Made by a program: the position numbers and the translations under genes
From: Anisodus tanguticus
Lineage: Eukaryota > Streptophyta > Magnoliopsida > Solanales > Solanaceae
Length of the DNA stretch: 64,000 nucleotides
Direction of reading: 5' to 3'
Assembly (NCBI GenBank): GCA_034509755.1
Contig: CM067557.1
Coordinates: forward strand, 11,322,001 to 11,386,000
The notes under the pieces: model-generated
What the model was told of the DNA's origin: nothing
What the model saw: only the letters and a program-made list of their open reading frames with translations
Database searches by the model: none
Part shown: positions 12,110 to 23,600 of the stretch, one piece after another
Position numbering within the stretch: the stretch's first letter is position 1
How the letters are laid out: the number at the start of each line of letters is the position of its first letter

Positions 12110-13210
12110 TGTTGAAAATTTACTAATATGGAATTAAGTTTATCCCATTATTGATGACTCGAACAATTGGGCCCCGCACGTCAGAAATATCATTTTCACA
12201 CACGTGCAATCTTAGTGCCAAGTATCGTAAATTTCGTTAATGAAAGAGATATTGGAGCGTAAGTGAAATGTTTGAGACATAGAATGATGGATGGTTATTG
12301 GATGAATAAAAAGTGTTCCACGTTGGTAAACGAATGAAGGATTGTGCGAGGTGTAAGATGGAACGGGTCGGAAAAGGCCACGGAGCCGAGAAGGGTCGCG
12401 GCGCCCCCTTGCAGCGCTGCGGCGCCGGAGTGGCAGTAAGCTCTATGTTGAATTAGCGTCGCGGCGCTTCATGGGCAGTGACTGCTCGACGGAATCCCAA
12501 AAGTCTTAGCTGTTGAGGGGGCTTCAATGGCATTGAAACCACCCAATAATGGCCATTACTTGAACCATTATGTAGCTGCATTACTTGGGGGTTAAATGTC
12601 ATCCATTACATGACAATTGATTGCCATTGTGGGGCACTTGAAGAGGACATCTTGCACACCTATAAATTGAAGCCTTGGCTCAATTCTATAGATGAACATG
12701 AGAACATTTATGAACATATGAACAGAAAAACAAGTTCACAACATCACAAAGAAATCAGAATTTCCTGATAGCAATCCTTCTCTTAGCAATCTTCATTATT
12801 TGTGTTCTTTGTTGAGGTCATTTGTTAGGCTTTGCACACTTGATAGATTGATGTTTCATCTTGGGAGGCTATTATCTACACTTCCGTAAAGCCTATATAC
12901 GGGGGCAATCTTGTCTTAAAGACAGAGAGCCATCTCTCGACTCAGCCGGTGGTATTATGGTTTATCTAATTGGTTGCTAAGTGTTTCAGGTGTTAACTTA
13001 ACAGACGAATGACTCTAACCGTTCATAGTCTGAGCGGATCTACAAGCCACAAGTATAGCAGTTCATGTTCTTCTATTTCCGAATACAAGTTCTATATTTG
13101 AAGTTTCATTCAAGATATTGACAACTTGTTGTTGTCCTAATTGTTGTTTATCCTTTCGATCACTGTAATAGTTATTTACTATTCCCATACGTGCTTTACA
13201 TATTCCAACA
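12110..13210 (+). mobile_element. Solo LTR, about 1.1 kb, with 5-bp target duplication
   Basis: The segment begins TGTTGAAAATTTAC and ends ATATTCCAACA. It is flanked on both sides by caaat (12105-12109 and 13211-13215), a 5-bp target-site duplication typical of LTR retroelements. There is no internal region, so it is a solo LTR left by recombination between two LTRs. It belongs to the same family as the LTRs at 44045-45186 and 49536-50669, which lie in the opposite orientation. It contains the family's CpG-dense block (about 12385-12470). Confidence 0.88.
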
Positions 13211-13884
13211 CAAATTTATGTAAATGAAATACAAAGATATGTTAGTGTTTGTTTGTCTTTCTCTTCCACCTTTATCGATGCAAAAGATAATACGCTCTCC
13301 TCTACTACGTAACAACCAATGAGATGCTTTATGATGCTTCCTTCATTTGCAATTCCTATCGTCGAACAATTTCATACCTTTTTTGGATTCTGAATACCAG
13401 CTTCAGCCTAATTAAATACAATCGTGCTCCCCACTTCCAAGCTTCAGTATCGCTTGAGTGCATCCGACATAGAAGCTTTTATTGTTAAGGAGTCTTCATT
13501 TAATTATTATATTATATATGTCACATGTATATTATTGTATATCATATGTGTAAACGTGTACAAGTATAATACTACAATCCCTACCCATAATTAGAATATA
13601 TCTCATATATTGTAAATATATTTAGTGCTAGATAATTATGGTAAACTAGGATTCCTCTTGTATTGTGACTAGGATTCCTCTTGTATTAGGGTTGTTTATT
13701 GTACACTATATATATTGATATTAATGAGAAAGACTCCCTAAGGGAGATTAATATCATCTTACATGATATCAAGAGCCAAAACCCTATTCTAGACAAATTC
13801 CTTCTCTTGCCCCCCCCCCCCCCCCCTCATCTCTCGGCCGACGACACAAATTGTTTTTTTCTCTTCCCAATTTCTACCATACTA

Positions 13885-14345
13885 ATGGAGAATTTGGCTA
13901 CTCACACCTCTTACGATGCTTCCGCTTCTCACTCAGTCGCCATCCAACCACCCACTCCCCTCTCCTCACTGTCTTTTCATCCGGCTCTCGCCGTTACCAA
14001 CATCAAAAAATTTATCCCTATAATTCTTGATCAAGAAGATGACCAATATTGGTCATGAGTGGAACTATTTCGCATCCATGCATGTGTATATCATGTGCTT
14101 GATCATATAGACGACTTTTTCCCTCGTCCTCCCGATATGGACGACATCACATGGCGTCGCCTCGATACCGTGGTCAAACTATGGATATATGGCACTATAT
14201 CCAAGGACTTACTATACACAATCATGAAAACGGATGCCTCTGCCCGTGATCTATGGACACATTTGGAAGAAATTTTTCAAGACAACAAGAACACTCGCGC
14301 CGTGTACTTGGAAGAACAGTTCAACACCAATTTGAGAAGACCATC
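13885..14345 (+). pseudogene. Copia gag fragment
   Basis: The frame starts MENLATHTSYDAS, contains an in-frame TGA after DQEDDQYWS (14056-14058), and continues with a gag core (LWIYGTISKDLL, DASARDLWTHLEEIF). After about codon 150 the sequence passes into integrase sequence (IKMFKCDNGREF), so protease and early integrase are missing. A run of 17 cytosines lies upstream at 13810-13826. Confidence 0.8.
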
Positions 14346-14780
14346 AAAATGTTTAAATGTGATAATGGCCGTGAGTTTGACAATTTCTCCTTTCATAAAT
14401 TTTGTGCAGACAATGACATGGTGTTTCAATTTTCTTGCCCCATACCTCACCTCAAAATGGTAAAGCCAAAAGAATCATGCGCACCATCAATAATAAAATC
14501 CGCACTATGCTCTTCCATCCCCCCTTCTTTTTGGGTCTACGCATTGCACATGGTAGCTTACCTTCTTAATATATTACCAACGTGAACTCTTCAAAATAAA
14601 ACTCCAACCGAAATTCTCCTCCGTCGGATCCCTTCTTATGGTCACATTCAGATTTTTGGTTCTCTATGCTACCCAAATCTTGCCTCCACGACCCCTTACA
14701 AATTAGCACCTAGGACTACTCCTTGCATTTTCTTGGGTTTCCCGTTGAATCATAGGGGTACTTGTGCTATAAATTGTCCA
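14340..14780 (+). pseudogene. Copia integrase remnant
   Basis: In one frame the segment encodes KCDNGREFDN (part of the catalytic core) and then WVYALHMVAYLLNILPT, a typical late-integrase block. In-frame stops and shifts interrupt it. A proline-rich linker region follows to about 15200. Confidence 0.8.
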
Positions 14781-15249
14781 CAAATAAAATCTTAGTCTCT
14801 CTCCATGTCACATTCGAGGAGAACGTTTTCCTATTTGCAAACGTCCAAAAATTTCAAGTCACTGACTACGGCTTCCTTGACGATTCAGACACTTCCCCTC
14901 TCATTCGAAACACAATACATGGAGCTAGTAGTCCAGATCAATGCTCATCGCCCCTGCCAGCTTTCCCGTCGACCACCCTCTGCCCCCGTCGACCACCCCA
15001 CTGCCTACTACCCCATCATCAACCCACTACCCTATAACCCCCTGAACCTGTCGCCTAACCCAGTGCCCCCGTCGACTACCCCTCCGCCCCGTCATTGCCT
15101 CTGTCACTGCCCCACCACCCCCTGCCCTCAGTCCCTATTCTTACACATCGCATGGAAACCCGTGCCCAACACAGAATTTTCAAATCGAAAGTCCACTTTA
15201 ACCTATCCACTCAAACTATTTCACATCTACCTAAAAACCCAAAATTAGC

Positions 15250-16571
15250 TAAGCTTGACCCAAATTGGAATGCGCCCATGCGTGAGGAATTTGATGCGCT
15301 CACTACATAGCACACTTGGAATATTGTTCCGAAACAAGAGGGGGTCAACGTAATTCGTTATATATGGCTATATCATCATAAATTTAGATATAGCGGTGAG
15401 CTTGACGCTATAAGGCCAGACTTATGGAAAATGGCACGGGGCAATAAGAGGGAGTTGATTGTGGTGAGACCTTCAATCCAGTAGTTAAGCCTACCACCAT
15501 TCATATTGTTTTGAGCATTGCTATGGGGAAGAACTAGTTGATTCATCAACTTGATGTGAAAAATGTGTTCTTACATGGGGATTCCAAAGAAACAGTCTAT
15601 ATGCATCAACCATCTGGCTTTGTGTATCCCTCAGCTCCTCAGCATGTCTGCCATCTTCGAAAGTCACTCTATGGCTTGAAATAAGCCCCTGGGCTTGGTA
15701 TGAGCGATTTTCCACCTACATTATGCAGATCGGGTTTATGTGCAGTAAAAGTGATAATTTACTTTTTATATTTCATCGAGGTAATGACATTGCATACCTT
15801 TTGCTTTATGTGGATGACATTTTCTTGAATGTCTCCTCTGATGTGCTGAAAAACGATATCATTACCTTGCTCAAATCAGAATTTGCTATGCCGAACTTGG
15901 GTAAGTTGAGTTATTTCTTGGGGATTTCCGTGACCAGATCCGAGAATGCAATGTTCTTGTGTCAACGTAAGTATGCCGAAGAGATTATTTACAGTGCTAA
16001 AATGGTAAACTGCGAGATCATGCCTACTCCAGTCGACTCGAAGTCGAAACTTAGCGCCAATGATGGGGACTCGGTATGTGATCTTTCTCTTTATAAGAGT
16101 CTCGCTTGTGCACTTCAGTATCTTACCTTTACTAGGCCCGATATAGCTTATGCTATTCAACAGGTGTGCTTGGTCATACATGCTCCTAGAGAGCCTCACT
16201 TTACCGCTCTTAAACGTATCATTCGATACGTTAAGGGTACCCTTGACTATGGATTACATCTTTATCCATCTGCACCGACCAGGCTGATATCATACACAGA
16301 CGCCGATTGGGGCGGCTGTCCCGACACATGTCGATCTACTTTTGGCTATTGTGTATTTTTGGGTGATAACCTCATTTCGTGGTCTGCAAAACGGCAAGTC
16401 ACGCTTTTCCGTTCGAGTGTAGAAGAAAAATATAAAGGCGTAGTGAACGTTGTTGCCGAAACTTGTTGGCTCAAAAAACTCCTTCTAGAGCTTCATTGTC
16501 CCTTACGTAAGGCATCTATTGTCTACTATGATAACATATTTGTTGTCTACTTATCTCACAGCCTGATTTAA
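15250..16571 (+). pseudogene. Copia reverse transcriptase - RNase H, broken
   Basis: The first RT half (15250-15720) is recognisable (WNAPMREEFDALTT) but full of stops. An open frame from 15723 keeps the catalytic box LLYVDDIFL, then FLGISVTRS and the RNase H segment YTDADWGGCPDTCRST. The usual SSxEAEY block reads SSVEEKYK here. The frame stops at the tail before the 3' LTR. The product would make cDNA from element RNA, but the lost N-half means it is inactive. Confidence 0.88.
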
Positions 16572-16769
16572 CATCAGTGAACTAAACATATTGAGATGAA
16601 TATTAATTTTGTTCGTGAGAAAGTTGTCATGGGTCATGTTCGGGTGTTACATGTTCCGTCTTCCTATCAATATGCAGATATATTTACTAAGGGACTTCCT
16701 CGACAGCTGTTCCTTGACTTCAGATCCAGTCTCAGCGTCCGGCCTCCTCCCGCTCCGACTGAGTGGGTG

Positions 16770-16931
16770 TGATAGAGAATATATTAATATTCTCCATATA
16801 TTCTGTAATTATTATTTTGATGTAATTATGTAAACTAGATATTCTCATACAATTAGATTTGTAATTGTAAACACATATATATATTTCATTAATGAGAAGC
16901 CTTCAGACAAGGAGAATTACACAATTCTACA
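16770..16931 (+). repeat. 3' LTR of the + strand Copia
   Basis: About 162 bp, beginning TGATAGAGAATATATT directly after the purine-rich tract gagtgggtg and ending ...ACAATTCTACA. It matches in reverse the LTRs at 38354-38505 and 43140-43301. Confidence 0.8.
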
Positions 16932-17239
16932 ATGTGTACTCTTTTTTCTTTACTAGAATTGTTTCCACTAAATTATTTCTAGTAAGGTTTTAACGAGGCA
17001 CATTATCTACCAAATAGACATTCAAGGGTAAGTGTTATAAATATTATTTATTATTGTGAATGTCTATCTCTACAAGGAAACTTAGGGTTAGTAACTTTGC
17101 GACCAAATTATTTTTCTATTATAAATAGATATGTTCCGTTCATTGTATTTATATCCCTCAAGAGAAATAAAGAATTCTCCTCTCTTTCTCTACAATATTT
17201 TGGTTCTCATTTTGCTCTAGTTTTATTGTTTTATAACAG

Positions 17240-17242
<3 letters not shown>

Positions 17243-17312
<70 letters not shown>
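17243..17312. repeat. (AT)n microsatellite, about 35 units
   Basis: Uninterrupted AT dinucleotides. The length is likely polymorphic and the count may be affected by assembly. Confidence 0.95.
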
Positions 17313-17317
<5 letters not shown>

Positions 17318-17364
17318 GAAAAACAATCATATATTTAGTTAGGTACTCTAAAACAAAAAACCTA

Positions 17365-17450
17365 TTTCAGGCGCTGCTTAATGCCTCTGCTCGAGTGTGA
17401 TGACGTGGGTTCAAATCCCATTTGGTGCATTCCTAAGGTGTTATTCGTTT
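17365..17450 (+). repeat. tRNA-derived SINE-like fragment
   Basis: The sequence tgggttcaaatccca is a good Pol III B box with a tRNA-like T arm, preceded by a weak A-box-like stretch. It does not fold into a full cloverleaf, so I call it a SINE or tRNA relic rather than a tRNA gene. Confidence 0.45.
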
Positions 17451-17499
17451 TAGGCTGGTTGAAGAGGGCTTAATAAATGGGTAGACGCGTCCAAAAATA

Positions 17500-17641
17500 T
17501 TTTGTTTATATTTTACAAGTTCTGTATTATGTTAAATACTTAATAATGTAGCTTATTGTGGTTCAAATCCTGAATCTCTTGGTAATAAATCACATTATTA
17601 AGTATTTAACATAATACAAAACTTGCAAAATATAAACAAAA
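17500..17641. repeat. Near-perfect 51-bp inverted repeat (hairpin)
   Basis: The left arm (17500-17550) and the reverse complement of the right arm (17591-17641) agree at all but about three of 51 positions. The 40-nt spacer contains ggttcaaatcc, a tRNA B-box-like sequence. Transcribed RNA would fold into a long stem. It could be a small foldback element or a head-to-head SINE pair. Confidence 0.85.
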
Positions 17642-17649
17642 CTGGACTA

Positions 17650-18525
17650 AGAACCCTTGGTAAGGGAGCCCTTCCAAATATTCTCAACGGCCAAGGCAAA
17701 ACCAAGGTCGAATAGGGGGTTTGAAAATAGTTTTTCAACCAACAACAGACACGCCTCGGTTAGAACCTCACTAGCTGCGTAATTGCCCCAAGCGCAAATT
17801 AAGATGCTTTTTACCTGTTTTCAGCCTTCCAATTTATATTAAACCTACAGCTGCCTATCTTAGATGGTTAGCGATGTGGGAATTATTTTCGGCAACAAAG
17901 GCAGCTCAGACATATTCCTAGGAAGTAATAACTTTTTTATTCCCACGCCTGAGGAAGGCATTCCGACAAATTAATGAAAAAGGATGCTGGAGCCATTATA
18001 GATTGACACACAAATGCATGTAAAGAGCTGAAGTTATAGGTCGTTTGGTTTGAGATATTAGTCAAGTTAATCTCAGTACAAAAATTGGTATTGCTTTATA
18101 TCATGTTTGCTTTACGATATTAAAATCTGTACAAATAATGCATAGAGGCGAAGTTAGGATTTCAATTTTATGGGTTCTAAATTTTTTAGAATTGACAATT
18201 TCTAGTGGTAATAACTGAGTTCGAAATTTAAAACGGGTACATATTTAATAATTTTTTTAAATATACACATACAGTTTTAATGTGACATGTATGCTAACTA
18301 GGAGAGAAGGAAGCTTTTGGATGATGTTTAGTAGTATTATTTTAGTGATAGTTAAATAATTTTAGGATCCTAAAAAAAAAAAAAGTCATTTTAATAGATG
18401 ATTTTCAAACTTGAAATTATTCAGAGAATTAACTCCTATATTGTGTACTAGCTAAGATTTCCAAACAGCCCTCAATAAACATACGTGGAGAATGAGAAAA
18501 GTGTAGAGCAAGCCCCAGGGGCACA
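17650..18525. other. Spacer, no gene seen
   Basis: AT-rich and without a credible reading frame. The stretch around 18145-18290 (gaggcgaagttaggatttc...) resembles a decayed copy of the hAT-type MITE seen intact at 51050-51251. Confidence 0.5.
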
Positions 18526-18529
18526 GGCG

Positions 18530-18760
18530 AGTTGATAAGTGGCAAGGTGATTGGGTACAATCACTCCGACGTCGTGGGTTCGAATCCATGTGGTGACGTC
18601 TTTTCTGAAATATTGCAAGGACTGTTGCTGGGTTCGTGTCACGTTGGTCCTCTCCCTTGCAGGGCTGCCACTCGCGCATATCCCTCGATTTACATCTCAC
18701 CTGCCAAGAGGCCTCGGGACTTTCCCCCCTCACAAAGAAAAGTGTAGAGCAAGATTACCA
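18530..18760 (+). mobile_element. tRNA-derived SINE
   Basis: It begins around gataagtggcaaggtgattgg (A-box-like), followed about 40 bases later by gtgggttcgaatccatg (B box), then a body with tcctctcccttgcagggctg. This is the split Pol III promoter layout of plant SINEs. The overlapping small frames are not genes. Confidence 0.55.
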
Positions 18761-19574
18761 TTCATTCACCTTCTATACGGTGGCCAGGCGGCAGAACCGA
18801 ATGCAGAAAAGAAAAAGAACCTAATAAACATGCGTAAAGAATGAGAGAAGTCTAAAGCATGATGTACCATTCCCCTTGTATTAAAATTGAAGTGTCAGAG
18901 CTAAGAATTTTAATAAAAATGACTTTAAAATGTCTGGAATTTTAACCTGCAAATATAAATCAATTTTATACTACCATATTTTATTTGTGTAAACCTGCAA
19001 AATGTACAAAAAAAATACTTATCTTATATATATATGACTCCTTCAGTGCTAGCATTTCTCACCTTTTCCTTCTCAACTTCAAGATCTAGGCATCAAATGA
19101 GATCAGAAGTAAGTGTAATGGGACTAATAAAATTCATTTACCTTCAATCAAATATCACAGGTTCAATTTTTAAAAAGTTTATGCAAAAGAGACTTTTTTT
19201 TTGTAGACAAATCTAGGTGGTACAAATACTGAGTAGCGAATTTCGGATATTAGATTTGGTATGGTTTATATTTGGTAAGTCAATAATTTTGAAAAATAAT
19301 AAATTTCTAAAAAATGAAGAAAATATATTTACTAGTAAAAATAGAAAAATGAATTTCATAAATGATATTTTAGTCCTCAGAACTTCATCTTCCAAAGCAC
19401 CTCATCCCCCAATCGCTATAATATTTATTTAGATTATATAAATATTTTTGAGATGATATTTTTCACTTACTTACCAAACACTAAAAAGGAAATATTATTT
19501 ATTTTTTAAGAATATATTTTTCAAAATATTAGTTTCTATAAAAGATAATTCTTTTCCGCACCAAGCACACCTTA

Positions 19575-20295
19575 GGTACAACAACATACTCAGTATAACC
19601 CCACTTGTAAGATCTGGGAAGGGTAGTGCGTACACAGCCTTACCCCCACCTTGTGAAGACAAATATGTTGTTCTCGATAAACCACCGACTCAAGTAAAAC
19701 ATATGAAAATCAGAAAAAGAAACTGAAATTCAATAGATTGTAGTGTTATTACTATAGGTCAGGTCCGCTTAGCATATCATACGAATAGACGTAGTATTGC
19801 TCTATAGTCCCCTGCAGTTTGATTTCTGCTGCTATGTGTTAGTTACTGCTTCTTTCTTTCAGAATGTGCTATAATTGCGTATTCACTTTTGACACTAGCA
19901 TTTTCATACTGCTTTAAATTTCTTGACCGAGTCTAACTGTTTTCTCTTATTTTTGCTTATGCATATGCCTTTCTTGAGCCGATGGTCTCTCGGAAACAAC
20001 CGCTATACCTACTAAGGTAGATATAAGGTCTGCGCATTCTACCCTCCCTAGACCCACAATGTGGGATTTCACTGGGCATGATGTTGTTGTTGTTGTGTAA
20101 ATAAAAAAAAAGTAATAACAATAACAAACTGAAGCAAATGAAACAACAGATAATAATAAAAACGAACCATAAGATAGTATAGGAGAATACTAACAATACT
20201 ACTCTAATAGAAGCAAAACTAGACAACGCTCCACTAACTACACTAAATTTTTATCTTAATCTTTAACCTCCAAATTCTACCATCTAGAATTATGT
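19575..20295 (-). mobile_element. RTE-type LINE 3' region (-), split by a + copy
   Basis: At 19577 the plus strand reads acaacaacatactcag, the reverse of a (TTG)n tail, followed by the reverse of the typical TS/RTE tail (about 19590-19690). Sequence at 20110-20290 resembles the 3' region of the minus LINE at 26862-27990 (compare the aacctccaaattctaccat and gacctccaaatcttcctat blocks). The plus-oriented LINE tail at 19742-20098 lies between the two parts, which suggests one LINE inserted into another. The nesting is an inference. Confidence 0.5.
19742..20098 (+). mobile_element. RTE-type LINE 3' end with (TTG)n tail
   Basis: It shares its body with 28950-29322: gatttctgctgcta, then ctttaaatttcttg, then gagccgatggtct, then ctaccctccctagaccc and a terminal gttgttgttgttg. 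Such tails are known for Solanaceae RTE LINEs and for the TS SINEs that use them. No ORF remains in this copy. Confidence 0.7.
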
Positions 20296-20614
20296 ATTCG
20301 GTAAGCTAAATATACCACCCTTCTAAGTTACATAAAAGAAAAAAAAAGAACTAAAATGAGTAAAATCATGATGAGGTGCAACATGAGAATACACACTAGT
20401 CCACCACGTCGCTTTATGTGAAGTCCACATTTATGTCTTCACTCCTAACAACCCCCCTTTTCCCCTTCTCCTGTTAACAGTTAGTTGAGATGAAACACTC
20501 AATTGTCACATTTTTCTCTATACCATTACTACACTATCGTCATTTTTCGTCCTTTTTCCTAGTAGAGGTTTAATATTTTAGTATTATTATTGTTTTCAAA
20601 GAGACCAAAGAACC

Positions 20615-23600
20615 ATGAAGGCTGTGATTAGCAACAACGTTAATTACAAGAAGCAATTCTCAGTGTTTTTTGTAAAGTTTGCTGTTTGTTTTCTGTTGAT
20701 GGGTCTTGCTTATCGGTTGTTCTTTTCCAGCTTTGTGCAATTTTCCCCTGTTGAGGTTTCTGATACGGGTTTTGTCCCGGAAAAGATGTTGCCGGCGCCG
20801 GTGACTGTTTATTTGCCGCCGGAAGCCGGTAATATTACGGTGAATGTGACGGACCGAAGTTCACAAAATGGTTAGTTCAATCTTACTACTACAATAAATA
20901 CTTCATCCCTCTCAAAATATTTATGGTGTTTTTCATTTACGCGCTCCTTAAAGAAAACATTAATTAGGATGGTTTTATTTTACTTTTCTAGTGTTAAGTT
21001 ACACATTAGAACAAGCTAGTTTTTGGGGTTCAGTTAGGCACAAGATCCATTATTTACTTGTCCAAGTCCGTTTATGTTCCCATTATGGGACTTAACATCT
21101 AGAAAAATATTCATCCTTGCTTTTTTGTTTGTTGGAGCTAAAAGAACAAGTCTTTTTCATCAAATTCTGCTATGAGATGATGTAAATGCAAAAGAAGAAC
21201 TTGAGTATTTGTTCATACTTCATACAAACATGAAAGCAAGTATCAAGACTATTAGCTATGCCTACTTTCTATATACAGACAGTTATGATTCTATCCATCA
21301 AGGTGGATCCCAAATTAAGGTGTTTGTAGTTTTCAAAGAATAATTATTACTAAGGGTAAAATGTTTAAATAAATAACTAATTTTGTGACAAGCATTTTGA
21401 GACCGAGGGAGTATTTGTTTCTTGAAAGTTCCTTCTTTTTCTCATTATTTTTCTTTATGTTTGTTCGAACATTTGGATTTTGTTGTAGGAAATACGTGGA
21501 TGGTTTTCTTTCACTTCTCTAGAAAAATATTCGTCATGAACTTTCTGTTTTTTGGAGCTTAAAGAACAAGTCTTTTCATCAAATTCTGCTACATTTGAGA
21601 AGAAAAGGAAATAAAAGGAATATTCATCGTAATAGACGGATTACAGGAATAACCAACTTAATTTTTCCATTTTTTTGAATTCTAGGTCATCCCCTCGGTG
21701 GAGTTTTTTTTTTTTTTTTTGGTGTGTGTGGGTGGGTGGGGGGGGGGGGGGGGTTAACTAGTCTAGCTTATTTTATTTTACTAGTGGTACATGCATTGCG
21801 ACCCTCATTAATCCGGATCGGGCCGCGTAAGGCCTGCATAAGGGGAAACACTCCCTAACATGACTTTTTCCATACCCAAGACTCGAGCTTGACACCTCTG
21901 ATTAGGGTGGAGAGATCCTATCCTTAAGTCCAACTTACGATAAATTTAAGTAGTACTACTTGTTTATCATTTTTGATGTAGTATGTTCATGATATGTGGT
22001 GAAAATTTAGCATCTAGTACAAATGAAGAAGGGGAGATTAGAACAAAAATCAAGATTGCATTGTGAGTTTGGTGACTGATTGAATGGTGTTTGAGTTTAT
22101 TATTGATGGGATTCATTGATCCTTTACATATACTAATATTTTCATTTTGGATTTAAGAAATTTTAACTTTAAGTATTTGTATACTATTAAGTGCTATGAA
22201 GAGTCGTTGACTTGATAGTCCATATTTTTGCAGGAAAATGTGATTTATATATAGGAGAATGGGTACCAGATCCCACCAGTCCATTTTACACGAACCGCAC
22301 TTGCTATTCCATTGAAGCTCACCAAAATTGTATGAGAAATGGGAGGCCTGATACTGACTATCTTTACTGGAGATGGAAACCAAGAGATTGTGAGCTACCT
22401 AAGTTCAATCCCAAAAGGTTCCTTGATATGATGCGACACAAATCATTAGCCTTCATCGGTGATTCAATTATGCGCAATCATGTACAGTCATTTCTCTGCA
22501 TTCTTTCTCAGGTACTTGAACTAGCTGCTATAAATCTACTTGCGCACTACAAAAAAAATTGGAATTAGCAACGAACTTCGTCGCTAACAGAATTTTGTGA
22601 TAATCCGTCGCTAATTTGTCGTAAATAAGATTAGCTACAGAATTTGTCCGTCTCTAGTTCCTGTCTTTTTGGTAGTGTTGTAGCGTTATTTTTCTCTTTT
22701 TTAGGCTATTTCAAATTTGGGGTGAGTTTGTACTCTACAGTGAGTTCTTGCTTGCGTGGGTACTACGCGTAGTGGAAGCTCAACGAGAGGCTAAACATGT
22801 TGTTGATTTATTGATCCATTAGTTAATTGGTCGATGCGAAAAAATCACATAACTAGAACGTCTTTGCAAGTGAACGCAAAACAGAAAACCAGACTAGATG
22901 AAATGAACCCATCTGGATGATCTCAAGCGAGATGAGAAGGCAACTAACCCTCAAAGTAAGGAACTATGCCTAATAATTTGATTGTTCGTGTCTAAATGAC
23001 GACGTCAATATAGAACAAAAAGGTGATGTAGGAGATAGAAGAAGCGTTGGGCTGACTTTTGCGGCCATAGCTATTTTGGCTCTTTTAGGAAAGCATCAAA
23101 TAGATTGCTTTCCTTTGCTTTAAGACACAAGGAATCCCTCAAATCGGTGACTTCATTTGGAAGCACATTATAGCTTGAAAGAAAGTTTTTCAATCAGAGG
23201 CAGATCCATGATTTGAAGAATTTTTTACATATTAATTGGATTTGGCCTGATTAAAGAACGTAAAGTTTCAAAACAAGAGGTCTTTTGTTGGTGCCTTCTA
23301 TTAGGATCCTTTATCTATGATTGAAATTTGGTTTCCAGCTTTTGTTCTGTTTAAGTCATTCTTCAAATGATGGTAAAGTCCAAAACTTGCTAGCTGGTAA
23401 AACTGCCAGCATCAGGGCTTAGATGTTCTCTTTTAACTACTTCTTAACATCAATAATTGCTCTTAAATGGTCAATATACATCTCACCAAAGAAAAAAAAT
23501 GTCCCTATGAATTTTACACACTAAATTTGGTGGACAGTCTTGTTTCATAAGCTGGTGTTGCATCTCTCAGATCATAAATTTGGTCCTTCCTTGGAGTACA

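Larger units (their letters stand above)
13545..16931 (+). mobile_element. Ty1/Copia element (Retrofit-like), internally deleted
   Basis: The order is LTR-like sequence ending near 13762, a degenerate primer site (tgatatcaagagcc, 13763-13776), gag, a deletion that removes the protease and the first part of the integrase, the rest of the integrase, RT, RNase H and a 3' LTR (16770-16931). It is related to the minus-strand copy at 38354-43301. The upstream LTR-like stretch aligns poorly with the 3' LTR, so the left boundary is approximate and the copy may be chimeric. No target duplication found. Confidence 0.75.

Noticed and set aside
13810..13826. C17 run before the Copia gag (and G16 at 21738-21753) as functional motifs
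   Set aside because: Homopolymers of this length are unstable and error-prone; no functional context was seen.
17097..17342. 81-codon open frame with a long Ile-Tyr repeat
   Set aside because: It is the translation of the (AT)n microsatellite and has no other support.
17365..18600. Possible tRNA genes at B-box-like sites (also 32700-32750 and 38030-38125)
   Set aside because: A and B boxes occur but no complete cloverleaf with acceptor stem could be formed; SINE or tRNA relics fit better.
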